From Nostoc sp. HK-01 (GTDB lineage: Bacteria; Cyanobacteriota; Cyanobacteriia; Cyanobacteriales; Nostocaceae): a DNA stretch of 64,000 nt. The stretch's first letter is position 1. Each line of letters begins with the position of its first letter. Below the pieces are notes generated by a model. It ran no database searches, was not told where the DNA came from, and worked only from the letters and a program-made list of their open reading frames with translations. The stretch spans positions 806,001 to 870,000 of the forward strand of contig AP018318.1 of assembly GCA_003990705.1 (NCBI GenBank). Reading direction: 5' to 3'. The position numbers and the translations under genes were made by a program. Below, one piece after another: positions 28,222-37,238 of this stretch.

Positions 28222-30066
28222 TTACATATCTTGCTGATATGTGGTTAATAATGCTGGGATGTGATCATAGCCATCAACACCAATAATCGCCATGATTTTA
28301 GAACGGTGTTGTTGTAACATACTTTGGAATGCTTCTTTGCCTATTTGTCCTTGCAAAATTGTTAATAAACCTGCTGGCTGTTTCCATTCATTAGAAGCAA
28401 TCTGCTCTAAAAGATACATTCCTAAACCACCAGTATAAATGGCTTTTTCGGCATTTTGTAGTTGATAATAAGCTTCAGCTAAATATGCTAAATTTCGTCC
28501 TTGAAGATATAAGTCTCCACAAGTTTGTGCTGTTTTAAAACCATCTTCTAAATATTTAATTGCCGTAGGCGCTTCATCAATCACAAGATAGGCAATGCCT
28601 AAACTACTCAAACACAAGGCTTTACTTTGGATATCTCCTAATTTATCTAATAACTTTAAACCTTGTTCTAAATAATTAATTGGCATCTCATAGCTTTCTG
28701 GTTCAATTTGTTCTAATTGTTGCGCCTGCATAACTTCGCTGTAACCAAGATTGACCAAAGCGTTGGCTTCACCTGTACGATCGCCTGCTTGCCGACTCAA
28801 GATTAACGCTCGTTGGCTATAATTAATCGCCTCACCATAATCTTTTTCCTGCACATAGGTGCGGCTGAGGTGGTTGAGATTGGCAATTTCACAGGGGCGA
28901 TCGCCTGCATATCGCGCTATTTCTAATGCTTGCTGATGAAAATTAATTGAGCGTTGATATTGTCCTAAAGCTCGCTGCGAATAACCTAATAGAGTCAAAA
29001 TTCTAGCTTTTTCTTGGGTTCCCTCAACTTGGCGTAACGGTTCATCTAAATAATCTAAGGCGTTGCGTAAATAACTACCCGAAAAGGAAGCGAATATTCC
29101 ACCATATAGGGGAAAATATGCCCGCTGGGCAAAGTTCCGCAGAATTTGCAGCATGATTTGGGAACCACCATCACCATAAATAGCCGCAGTGTTACCAAAA
29201 CCACTCGCTAACTGACTCCAAATCACGGCAAAGGTCAAAAAAGTCGAAATCGATAATTTTGAGCCTGCTTGCACATTATATGGTTGTTGGTCAAACCAAC
29301 TCACTAACCCGCGTTGCAAATACTGTAATATCAACGCCATTTCTACCCAGTCACTCAAGGTAAGACGGCGTTGTTGTTGGGCAAATTCAATTGCCGATTG
29401 TTCCAAAGCTAAACTGCGAAACAGTGCTTGCGGAAACTCGCTGTTAACTTTTTTTGCCCAAATTGCCCAAGGGCCGTTTTCTCCCGGTACGCCGCCAAAT
29501 CCTAATTCTCGATTTTGCTCATACATCCAACTAATCAAGTGGTCTTGGAGTTTTTGCCAACCCGCCAAACCACGCATAATGCCTTGTAAGATTTGTTCAA
29601 TATCAGTATCTAATTGAGCAAATTGTTGTAAGCCTTTGGCTAACTGGTGTAATTGTGATGAATTAAATGGTTGTTTTTGATTGGGGTCAGTGAAACGCAA
29701 GAATGTAGCGAGGCGTTCATCTGCGGAAGCAGTGGTAATTTCTCGAACTGCTAAGGCGATCGCTTCTATGGCTTTATTCTGTTCCCAATAACGTTGCCAT
29801 TGGTTTTGAATTGTTTTAATTGCTCTGAGGCTGCGGTTAGCCTTAGCTTTTTTGAGTTCATCCTTTTCGCTGTCTACCTGACTTTGGATGTTACTCAAGC
29901 GATCGCTCAACGCTAACTCAAATATTTCCCCTGTACCAGATGTTATATTTTTTTGCAACATTTGGTACACCATCTCCACAGAGCTAATTTTGCCCTGGAG
30001 GGTGAGTTGCACAATTTCGTCAATTAAAGCGAGGTAGCGATCGCGCAATGGCAGAGAGTCTGACAC
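28222..30066 (-). CDS. Tetratricopeptide-repeat protein
   Basis: 614 residues from a GTG at 30066. The first 330 residues are helical with no recognised domain (including a coiled stretch near 60-100 and LVSWFDQQPYNVQ). The second half holds about five TPRs, clearest as GQYQRSINFHQQALEIAR, KDYGEAINYSQRALILSR and APTAIKYLEDGFKTAQ, the spacing being that of Rapsn/NphP3-type TPR_12 repeats. Such proteins act as scaffolds. It has no signal or membrane segment. No partner gene is clear; the downstream neighbour on the same strand is the 77-residue ORF across the repeat cluster. Confidence 0.8.
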   Translation of the reverse strand: MSDSLPLRDRYLALIDEIVQLTLQGKISSVEMVYQMLQKNITSGTGEIFELALSDRLSNIQSQVDSEKDELKKAKANRSLRAIKTIQNQWQRYWEQNKAIEAIALAVREITTASADERLATFLRFTDPNQKQPFNSSQLHQLAKGLQQFAQLDTDIEQILQGIMRGLAGWQKLQDHLISWMYEQNRELGFGGVPGENGPWAIWAKKVNSEFPQALFRSLALEQSAIEFAQQQRRLTLSDWVEMALILQYLQRGLVSWFDQQPYNVQAGSKLSISTFLTFAVIWSQLASGFGNTAAIYGDGGSQIMLQILRNFAQRAYFPLYGGIFASFSGSYLRNALDYLDEPLRQVEGTQEKARILTLLGYSQRALGQYQRSINFHQQALEIARYAGDRPCEIANLNHLSRTYVQEKDYGEAINYSQRALILSRQAGDRTGEANALVNLGYSEVMQAQQLEQIEPESYEMPINYLEQGLKLLDKLGDIQSKALCLSSLGIAYLVIDEAPTAIKYLEDGFKTAQTCGDLYLQGRNLAYLAEAYYQLQNAEKAIYTGGLGMYLLEQIASNEWKQPAGLLTILQGQIGKEAFQSMLQQHRSKIMAIIGVDGYDHIPALLTTYQQDM

Positions 30067-30157
30067 TTTGGCTATGGGATAACTTTACATTAATCTCCAT
30101 TCTAATGTTAGGGGAGAAAGTAGGAACTTTAATTGCATGAAAAGAGCGATCGCACAA

Positions 30158-30184
30158 ATAAAAAAAGGTAGGAAGCCCTACCTT
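30158..30184 (-). terminator. Strong intrinsic terminator of the devBCA operon
   Basis: On the minus strand AAGGTAGG, GCTT and CCTACCTT form an 8-bp stem (30165-30184) followed by a run of seven T. It lies 100 bases downstream of the devA stop. Confidence 0.85.
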
Positions 30185-30283
30185 ATACCCAAAAAAAAGC
30201 ATTTTGTAACCAAATACAGCATTTAATATCACATACAGTTGTGACGACCATATTGCGAACACACGACGATGTTGTGAATAATT

Positions 30284-30976
30284 TTATCTTGTGGCTGTTT
30301 GCACTAACTTGCCATCTTCCATCTGCACAATGCGATCGGCAATGTCTAAAATCCGATGGTCGTGAGTCACCATCAAGATGGTACAGCCTTGTTCTTTAGC
30401 GAGTTTTTGCATCAGGTTAACTACATCTCGACCGGATTGGCTATCAAGGGCGGCTGTTGGTTCATCGGCTAAGACAATTTTGGGATAACTCACCAAAGCG
30501 CGGGCGATCGCTACTCGTTGTTTTTGTCCGCCTGAGAGTTTATCAGGATAGTAATGCAAGTGATTTCCCAAACCAACCTGTTCTAGCATCCAAATTGAGC
30601 GCGTTTGGATTTCTTGGTGACTAATATGTGGGTGTAATTCTAAACCGATTTTGACGTTCTGCACGGCAGTCAAACTACCATGCAGGTTGTGTGCTTGAAA
30701 GATATAACCGTTATGGCGGCGTGTCTGCACTAATTGTTCGGCTGTACCGCCGCAAAGTTCTTTTCCTAAAACCTGCAAGCTGCCAAATTGTGGAGAGCGC
30801 AACCCACCGACTAAAGTTAATAAAGTAGTTTTACCAGAACCAGAAGGGCCTGTCAAAATAATAATTTCGCCAGCGTTAATTTCTAAGTTGATTTTAAACA
30901 AGACTTGCTTACGTAACTGTCCATAACCAAAATAATGGTTGAGATTATGGATAGAAATAATAGGTTTGTTTGTCAT
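30284..30976 (-). CDS. devA: DevA-type ABC exporter ATP-binding protein
   Basis: 230 residues with Walker A GPSGSGKTT, Q-loop YIFQAHNL, signature LSGGQKQR, Walker B IVLADEP and H-loop MVTHDHRI. It belongs to the MacB/LolD-like ATPases, and the neighbours (devC-like and devB-like genes upstream) make it a DevBCA exporter. DevBCA complexes with a TolC-like outer membrane protein export heterocyst glycolipids in Anabaena; Nostoc genomes carry several such sets, so this copy may move another lipid or compound. It is the last gene of the operon, 152 bases after devC, and is followed by a terminator. Confidence 0.92.
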   Translation of the reverse strand: MTNKPIISIHNLNHYFGYGQLRKQVLFKINLEINAGEIIILTGPSGSGKTTLLTLVGGLRSPQFGSLQVLGKELCGGTAEQLVQTRRHNGYIFQAHNLHGSLTAVQNVKIGLELHPHISHQEIQTRSIWMLEQVGLGNHLHYYPDKLSGGQKQRVAIARALVSYPKIVLADEPTAALDSQSGRDVVNLMQKLAKEQGCTILMVTHDHRILDIADRIVQMEDGKLVQTATR

Positions 30977-31001
30977 AAGTAATGTGTGGGGTTCAAATCA
31001 T

Positions 31002-31020
31002 CGACTTTTTCAAGAAGTCG
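31002..31020. repeat. Short palindrome between devC and devA
   Basis: CGACTT, TTTCAAG and AAGTCG pair over six bases. It is a shortened relative of the ATCCCCGACTTCTT palindrome (9784 and 15412). It stands 26 bases before the devA start and could affect devA expression. Confidence 0.45.
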
Positions 31021-31128
31021 GTAATTTTAGTTATCACGAATGATTGAGGATTGCTATACAAAAACGATACTAAAATTGAAAAATATATTGCTGCTTTTTG
31101 TACTTGTTTTAGATTTGATGGAAATATT

Positions 31129-32307
31129 TTAAAACATATCCGCAGGATCAGCAGACTGTAGTTTACGAGTAGCGATCGCCCCAGAAATCGCACACATCAT
31201 AAAAGTGAGAATTATGACTTGTAATCCTCGCATTAAAGTCATATACATTGGTAGATTTGTCGCCGCGCGAGTTAGCTGATAAAGTCCCAATGATACACCT
31301 ACACCGGGGATGAAACCTAGCAAGGCTAAAATTAAGGCCTCTTCAAAAACTACACTTAGTAAATAGTAATTACGATAGCCAATAGCTTTAAAAGTGGCAT
31401 ATTCCCTAATATGGGCATTAACATCAGTCGAAAGAACTTGGTAAACAATAATTACTCCGACAACAAACCCCATTGATACACCCAGACTAAAAATAAATCC
31501 AATCGGTGAATTTGTTCGCCAAAAGTTATTTTCAAATTCAATAAATTCGGCATGAGTTAACACCTTGACATCATCTCTAAGGTGTGATTTCAAAGCTATT
31601 GCTACCTGTTTTGCATCATAGCCAGGTTTGACTTTAATTAACCCCAAGCTAATACTACTGGACTGTCGCCGGGGAAATATCCGCAAAAAGTTTTGGTCGC
31701 TAGTCATCAAGCTACCATCTGCCCCAAATGATGCACCAACTTGGAATAATCCACTAATTCTAATAGTGCGTCGTTCTATTTCTGTAGTGAGAATTTTACC
31801 TTGATCAATTTGGGCGATCGCTTTTTGATAATCACCTCTAGCACCACGGTCAAACAGCACATGATCCGGTAAGGCGATAGTTTGTAATTGTTGGTTGACA
31901 TCGGGTAAATCAAAGGCTGGCTTATTGGGATTGAACCCAATTACTAACACCCCAGTTTCGCGTCGGGTTTGGGGATTCTTCCAAATACTGTTACTAAAAT
32001 AAACTGGTTCGGCTGACTTTACACCAGGTATATCCATCGCTTGATACAAGCGTCGCCGCGAAAACGAAGACATACTTTGTAAGTTACGAGCTTGAGGGCT
32101 GAGTAACACAATATCTGCTTGTAAACTGCGATGCAGTCTTGTATTACTGTCATATAGTGCGGTCTCAAAGCCAAGCTGCATAAACATCAGCACATCAGCA
32201 AAAGCAATGCCTGATAATGCTACCAACAGCCGACTTTTTTCATGACTCAGTTGCAGCCATCCTAAAGGTGTGCGTCGCTGCATTTGTTTGAAAAGCCACA
32301 TCATCAT
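31129..32307 (-). CDS. devC: DevC-type ABC exporter permease
   Basis: 392 residues from the ATG at 32307 (the first of three ATGs); a TTG at 32349 that overlaps the devB stop is a less likely start. A first helix (about 25-45; LVALSGIAFADVLMFMQLGFE) precedes a large periplasmic domain (about 46-255), then three helices (about 260-380), the FtsX/MacB-type layout. LGWLQLSHEKSRL near the start is typical of DevC. It lies between devB and devA. Confidence 0.9.
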   Translation of the reverse strand: MMMWLFKQMQRRTPLGWLQLSHEKSRLLVALSGIAFADVLMFMQLGFETALYDSNTRLHRSLQADIVLLSPQARNLQSMSSFSRRRLYQAMDIPGVKSAEPVYFSNSIWKNPQTRRETGVLVIGFNPNKPAFDLPDVNQQLQTIALPDHVLFDRGARGDYQKAIAQIDQGKILTTEIERRTIRISGLFQVGASFGADGSLMTSDQNFLRIFPRRQSSSISLGLIKVKPGYDAKQVAIALKSHLRDDVKVLTHAEFIEFENNFWRTNSPIGFIFSLGVSMGFVVGVIIVYQVLSTDVNAHIREYATFKAIGYRNYYLLSVVFEEALILALLGFIPGVGVSLGLYQLTRAATNLPMYMTLMRGLQVIILTFMMCAISGAIATRKLQSADPADMF

Positions 32308-32345
32308 AAAGAAATAGTATTTTTTTGACCAATGACAAACAGTAA

Positions 32346-33542
32346 TCAAAGTTGAATCACTACTTTGACTTGCAAATTGCTGAGAGTGGCTGCTTTTTGG
32401 CAGGATGCTTGATCTAGTCGGATATGGACTTCTACGACTCGGTTATCAATATTACTCAGAGGGTCAGTATTAACTAAATTTTGTCGCCGCACTTGCAAGC
32501 CTTTACGTTCTACTGTCCCTTGCAATTCAATTGGCAAAAAATCACCGACTATTTGCACTTTTTGCCCTGGACTGACTTTGCCAATATCGCTTTCGTAAAC
32601 TTCCGCGACAACATACATCTGGCTGGTTTGTCCAATGTCCGCAATGCCATCATTGCCAATTAATTCCCCTGGCTGGGCGTGAATTTCAATGACTTGACCA
32701 TCTTGGCGCGATCGCACGTAAGCTTGTTGTAAATTTACCTTAGCCCGATTCATTGTTGCGATCGCACGATTAACTTCGGCTTGGGCTGCTTCAACATCAA
32801 CTTTCGGTACATCGGTAATTTGGTCTAGTGTGGCTGTGGCTTCTTTAAGTTGTTGCTGACTAGATGCTTGAATGCGTTTTAACTGGGTTTGGGCTTCTTG
32901 GAGAGTTTTTTGGGCAGTTTCTAAATTTAAGCGTTTGCTATCTCGTTGGGAAACCGAAATTGCACCTTCTTTAAACAGAGTTTGATAACGATTGTTTTCA
33001 ATTACAGCATTTGCGACTTCAGCTTGTAAACGGGCAACAGTGAGTGTTTGAGAAGCAATATTGCCTTGGCGTTCTGCTTCTAGACTGGCAATTTTTGCTG
33101 TTTGGGCAGCAACTTCGCCACGTTTTGCCCCTGCTTGGATACGATTTAGATTCGCTTGGGCAACTTTTACTTGTTCTTGTGCTTCTTTAAATGCTGCCTC
33201 TAAGCGATCGCGATTATCTAAAATGGCAATTACTTGTCCTGCTTTTACCTTATCCCCTTCATTAATTAACAATTGTTCGACTCGACTAACTTCAGTTGAT
33301 GTCGCAGCGGAAAGTTTTATCAGTTTTCCCTTCGGTTCGATGCGCCCCAAAGCTGTGACTGTTTTGATTTCAGGTAATAATACAACTGGAATTTGCGCCC
33401 TTTGATTAGCCGTTTCCCGAAATTTTAATACAGTAAAAATACTGCTACCAATTACGGTTAAAGATACAATAGTGGCTATAAAAAAGGGGGGACGGAAAAT
33501 TGACTGACGAGATATCGGCCTGCCTAGCTTTGAGTTCTGCAC
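32346..33542 (-). CDS. devB: DevB-type membrane fusion (HlyD family) protein
   Basis: 398 residues from a GTG at 33542 that follows AAAGG by nine bases; an in-frame TTG 27 bases upstream is an alternative. One N-terminal helix (about 22-42), then the first half of a biotinyl-lipoyl domain (IEPKGKLIKLSA, INEGDKVKAGQVIAILDNRD), a long alpha-helical hairpin (about 110-260; coiled coil), and the second half (VRSRQDGQVIEIHAQPGELI). It spans the periplasm and links DevC to an outer-membrane channel. First gene of devB-devC-devA. The upstream region has two likely operator sites shared with a divergent TetR gene. Confidence 0.9.
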   Translation of the reverse strand: MQNSKLGRPISRQSIFRPPFFIATIVSLTVIGSSIFTVLKFRETANQRAQIPVVLLPEIKTVTALGRIEPKGKLIKLSAATSTEVSRVEQLLINEGDKVKAGQVIAILDNRDRLEAAFKEAQEQVKVAQANLNRIQAGAKRGEVAAQTAKIASLEAERQGNIASQTLTVARLQAEVANAVIENNRYQTLFKEGAISVSQRDSKRLNLETAQKTLQEAQTQLKRIQASSQQQLKEATATLDQITDVPKVDVEAAQAEVNRAIATMNRAKVNLQQAYVRSRQDGQVIEIHAQPGELIGNDGIADIGQTSQMYVVAEVYESDIGKVSPGQKVQIVGDFLPIELQGTVERKGLQVRRQNLVNTDPLSNIDNRVVEVHIRLDQASCQKAATLSNLQVKVVIQL

Positions 33543-33761
33543 GATAGCATACCTTTGAAACCATTCCAAATTGGTTGATTCAAATTCGGGAGAAATCGAG
33601 TTCTGGTAAATGTCTTAACTTAGTTTGGATATAGAAAAGAATATAGAGGTGTAAAATCACACCTACACCCTTACCTCCTTATACTCTTACACCCTTATCT
33701 ATGTCAGTTCTGATGTAGATGCTCAACGGTTATGAGAGAGCAATGAAGCGGGAAATACAAA

Positions 33762-33813
33762 ACTAAACCGTATAGTTATATAATTAGGATTATACTAAAC
33801 CGAGTAGTTTAGT
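33762..33813. promoter_or_regulatory. Two related operator-like sites between devB and the TetR gene
   Basis: Site 1 is ACTAAACCGTATAGTTATA (33762-33780); site 2 is ACTAAACCGAGTAGTTTAGT (33794-33813), whose arms ACTAAAC and GTTTAGT are exact inverses around six bases. The two share ACTAAACCG and TAGTT and lie 32 bases apart, about three turns of DNA on the same face. This is the size and form of a TetR operator, and the gene for a TetR protein starts 117 bases away. Positions relative to the promoters are not known. The rest of the 387-base region holds only C-rich ACACCCTTA repeats (33658-33700). Confidence 0.65.
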
Positions 33814-33929
33814 CAAGCGATCGCCGAAAAGTATTTACTATTTAAGAGCATTGCCAAAAAGGCTTCCGACTCAAGTGTTACAGCTACAGAAATTTTTAAG
33901 GTAGATTGCAAAATAAGGAATATTAAAAA

Positions 33930-34547
33930 ATGGCACGCCCAAAAGTAGGGGAAATTGACCGTTCAAATTCAACCGAAAAAGTAGAAAAGATTCTCCAAGG
34001 AGCAATGCAAGAGTTTCTCGCCCACGGCTACGCGGCTACGAGTATGGATAAAGTCGCAGAAGCCGCCAGTGTTTCTAAAGCCACGGTATATAGTCATTTT
34101 CAAGATAAAGAAGGGTTATTTCGGGCATTAATCGAAAAGCTGGCCAGAAAGCGGTTTCATTCGATTTTAGGGACACAACCCCTTCAGGGAGAACCTTACA
34201 TTGTGCTGCGGCGGTTAGCCAAAACAGCATTAGACCAGATGGTGAATGACCAAGAATATCAAGCATTTGAAAGGCTGTTGATGGGAGAGTCAGCCCGTTT
34301 TCCTGAATTGGCGCAGGTATTTATTGCTAGTATTGCCAAACCTGCAATTGAGACTATCAGTAAATATTTAGCCTCTTGTTCCGAATTGAACATCCCTGAC
34401 CCGGAAGCCACAGCCAGGATACTTATTGGTTCACTGGTGCATTTTGTGATGACACAAGAAATTATGCACGGTAAGAATATTATGCCAATGGAGAGCGATC
34501 GCATAATCGATGCTTTAACACACCTGATTGTCAATTGTGCTGATTAA
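33930..34547 (+). CDS. TetR/AcrR-family transcriptional regulator
   Basis: 205 residues; ATG at 33930 with AAGGA ten bases upstream. The N-terminal helix-turn-helix runs over about 20-65, with AAASVSKATVYSHFQDKEGLF as its core, split here as EAASVSKATVYSHFQ plus DKEGLF. The C-terminal ligand domain (about 85-200) is of the TetR_C_11-like AefR type. It is a dimeric repressor released by a small ligand. It is divergent from devB, and the twin sites between make it the probable regulator of both devBCA and itself. Its 3' end overlaps the convergent transferase gene by 17 bases. Confidence 0.9.
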   Translation: MARPKVGEIDRSNSTEKVEKILQGAMQEFLAHGYAATSMDKVAEAASVSKATVYSHFQDKEGLFRALIEKLARKRFHSILGTQPLQGEPYIVLRRLAKTALDQMVNDQEYQAFERLLMGESARFPELAQVFIASIAKPAIETISKYLASCSELNIPDPEATARILIGSLVHFVMTQEIMHGKNIMPMESDRIIDALTHLIVNCAD

Positions 34548-36144
34548 CAGCGTCTAATTTCCATAAACCTAGAACTGGATTTTTCCCTATGTAAACAGGT
34601 GATAAATTATAGTTAATCTTTAGATATTTGTATAACTTTCTTGATGGATAAAATAAAAATAAATTCTCTTTTGTTTTTGGAATCAGCAAATCTTGAGGCT
34701 GAGTAGCTAATTGAAAATTCACATCAGACTTAAGTATATGAGTTAATCCTAAAATATAAGGAAATTTAGCATCACTTACTACTACAGAATCAGAAGTTTG
34801 ATTGATGACAACAGCGACTTGATCCAACCTTAAATTATTTGCCGCACCTTTATTCCACCAAATCCCAGCCGGAGAGATAATTACACAAGATACAACACCA
34901 CAAGAAATTATAAAAATAGTAATTAATCTCCAGATTGTTTGCCATTTTAGACTCTGAATCAAGACTAATTTACTAGCTAATAAATAAGCTATTACCAGTT
35001 GAATTCCTAAAAATGAAGGTATCAGATATCGAATAACTCCCGAACTTCTACTGCCAAAGATAATATCAGGAATTATTAATGCTATCGCTGTTGTAAAAAT
35101 CAATGTGAGTATAAATAGCCATGTAGTTTTAGGAGTTGAACGACAAACATAGTACAATCCATAGCCAATCAAAATGAGAAATCCCAAAGTGAATGGTATC
35201 AACCAAACTATTGCTTTAATTGATGTATTTTCGTTAATAATTATCAAATCTAAAAAAATTCGTGTAATATTCAGCAGCCACTTCCCAATTAAAGCTGGTA
35301 AACTAGTCTTTTCTATCAACCAATCTAATCGCTGAATTCTGCCAGATGTTTTACCTTGGTAAATAACTATTAGCCAAGGAGCAAAAGTTATAATTGCTGC
35401 TACTAGAGATAATAAATACGCAATTAATATCTTAGTTGTTTTGTAACTCTTGATTCCTAATATATAAATTCCATGACCAAGGGCGACAAAGATTGAGAAC
35501 AAAAATGTGTAAAAACTTATAGTGAGTGTGATTGCATAAATTAACCAACTGAAAAATGATTTTTTTCTTAAAGCTAATAGTAATGAATAATTAGAAATTA
35601 TAATCGTCAATGTCCACAGACTATATTCTCTAGCTTCCTGGGCATATAATAGATGAAACGGCGAGATAGCTATCAGTGAAATAGCAACCCACTTTGTTAA
35701 AGATAATTCAAATAATTCTTGACATAAATAATATATACCAGCTAAAGAAAACACACTAATAATGGCAGATAGGCTTCTAATTGTAGCTACAGAATTACCA
35801 AACCAAGCTGACCAAAACCAAGCAAGACAGTAATATAGTGGTGGATGCTGAGAGTCTTCTAAAGCCAGACGAGTAATTGCACTACTAATACCTTGGGCAA
35901 TATTTATCTGTTGATATTCTTTTAATATGCCAAGATTAACGATTTCACCATGATAAAATTTTTCGATAATCTCTAAACTAGAATGACCAGAAAGCCATAA
36001 TGATGTATAGACTTCGTCTGTCCAATAAACTTTGTGACCAATATTAGCAAACCGAAAGCAAATTCCTAAAAGTACGATAGAAATAACCAAAATTTTCAGC
36101 CAGAAAAAGTCTCTTTTATGATGTGGAATAGCTAGAGTTTTCAT
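34531..36144 (-). CDS. GT39/PMT-type integral membrane glycosyltransferase
   Basis: 537 residues from the ATG at 36144. About 11 membrane segments; the first loop reads VYWTDEVYTSLWLSGHS, where the acidic pair is the catalytic/metal site of the PMT_2/ArnT (GT-C) fold. HLLYAQEAREYSLWTL is also typical. These enzymes take a sugar from a polyprenyl phosphate and put it on a lipid or protein on the outer face of the membrane. Low G+C content is visible relative to its neighbours. Nothing in the context gives the sugar or acceptor. Convergent with, and overlapping, the TetR gene by 17 bases. Confidence 0.85.
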   Translation of the reverse strand: MKTLAIPHHKRDFFWLKILVISIVLLGICFRFANIGHKVYWTDEVYTSLWLSGHSSLEIIEKFYHGEIVNLGILKEYQQINIAQGISSAITRLALEDSQHPPLYYCLAWFWSAWFGNSVATIRSLSAIISVFSLAGIYYLCQELFELSLTKWVAISLIAISPFHLLYAQEAREYSLWTLTIIISNYSLLLALRKKSFFSWLIYAITLTISFYTFLFSIFVALGHGIYILGIKSYKTTKILIAYLLSLVAAIITFAPWLIVIYQGKTSGRIQRLDWLIEKTSLPALIGKWLLNITRIFLDLIIINENTSIKAIVWLIPFTLGFLILIGYGLYYVCRSTPKTTWLFILTLIFTTAIALIIPDIIFGSRSSGVIRYLIPSFLGIQLVIAYLLASKLVLIQSLKWQTIWRLITIFIISCGVVSCVIISPAGIWWNKGAANNLRLDQVAVVINQTSDSVVVSDAKFPYILGLTHILKSDVNFQLATQPQDLLIPKTKENLFLFYPSRKLYKYLKINYNLSPVYIGKNPVLGLWKLDAVNQHN

Positions 36145-36809
36145 TATAAAATCAGTAGGCAAAACATAAATTTTAGTTATCCCATATCTTGCATCATACC
36201 CAATCAGGGTGTACTGTCATAAGTAAGCTATCTAAAGTTTCTTGATCAAACAAATACTAAACAGGCGCATTATTGATTTCGGTTTATACCGTAATGATCA
36301 ATCCCTTCTATAGAAATCCGCTTTGATTCCTGAAATGATCTGGGTAGGAAGGGAACAGGGAACGGGGAACAGGTAAGCAGGAATAAAAGTGTACTGAGTT
36401 TTTTCTCCAAATCAAATATGAGTGCTATGGCTAAGGCAACTCATCATCAAGACTGTAACGGGGAGACAAACAAAATAAAGCTTCCATAGGCGGAATCACG
36501 ACTTTGGTTGTAATTTAAGGGCAATCAAGGCTAATAGTTACCAAAATAACTGTTGGTAACTATTCCTTTACAGGATTTGATAACTAGCCCCTATAAATCA
36601 AATAATTTTAGTAAAAGTTAGTATTTTACTTAACTTTTTGTCATATCACCAATTGCCTTGATTAGCCGTCAGCAATCTAAAGTCCCAATGATTCGTCATT
36701 TTTTTTGATGAACAGACATTTAACTTTTTTGCTGTTCCCCGTTGCTTTTTATCTACTCTTTCCACACGGAGTTCCAGTCATCAAACTGGATTCCTATAAT
36801 TAATTCGGG
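36145..36809. other. Intergenic region with a perfect palindrome and GGGAACA repeats
   Basis: 665 bases without a gene. It holds tandem GGGAACAGGGAACGGGGAAC (about 36357-36374), the palindrome at 36533-36564, and an imperfect hairpin TCCAGT/ACTGGA (36773-36790) past the rsbW-like stop. I see no conserved small ORF. Confidence 0.5.
36533..36564. promoter_or_regulatory. 12-bp perfect inverted repeat of unknown role
   Basis: AATAGTTACCAA and TTGGTAACTATT are exact reverse complements separated by eight bases. It lies about 390 bases upstream of the GT39 gene (minus strand). It could be an operator or a transcribed hairpin; no T-run follows on either strand. Confidence 0.4.
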
Positions 36810-37235
36810 CTATTTCACCAATTCTGGAATTGTAGCTTCTAATTTTAAACAATTAGCGCCGTTAACTTGTAATTGGTACTCTACCTTATCCATTAGACGA
36901 TTCATAATTAGCCATCCATAACCCCCTTCTTGCTTGTCTACAGGATTGGGTGCTAAGTAAGTAGACATATCATAGCCTTCACCATAGTCCCAGATTTCTA
37001 GGGAAATGTCTCGGTCTTTGAGTTCCAAACGCAGTAATACTGGTAAATTTGGCTGCTCTTTGTGGGCATGACGTACCACATTAGAGTAGGCTTCTACCAA
37101 AGCCAGTCGTAAACGACTGGATTGCCGAGACCAATCAACAGATTCTCCTAGCTTGACTTTCAAGCATCCCAGCAACCAGGCTTCGACGATATTTAAATAA
37201 TTCAAATCACTTGGTATATGAAGCTCACTTTTCAT
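36810..37235 (-). CDS. RsbW-like anti-sigma/switch kinase (HATPase_c_2)
   Basis: 141 residues. GHKL ATPase fold: N box RLALVEAYSNVVRHAH, G1 IWDYGEGYDM and G2 EGGYGWLIMNRLMDKVEY. Proteins of this type are serine kinases that phosphorylate an anti-sigma antagonist and bind a sigma factor or another partner. It starts four bases after the stop of the RsbU-like phosphatase gene, and the two should be translated together. No antagonist (STAS protein) or sigma gene is near. Confidence 0.88.
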   Translation of the reverse strand: MKSELHIPSDLNYLNIVEAWLLGCLKVKLGESVDWSRQSSRLRLALVEAYSNVVRHAHKEQPNLPVLLRLELKDRDISLEIWDYGEGYDMSTYLAPNPVDKQEGGYGWLIMNRLMDKVEYQLQVNGANCLKLEATIPELVK

Positions 37236-37238
37236 TAC

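Noticed and set aside
28024-28248. 74-codon open frame on the plus strand
   Set aside because: It runs through a hairpin repeat cluster and has no family features; the frame is produced by the repeat.
36357-36380. GGGAACAGGGAACGGGGAACAGG as a possible CRISPR or binding-site array
   Set aside because: The units are seven to eight bases without spacers, so this is an STRR-type repeat, not CRISPR.
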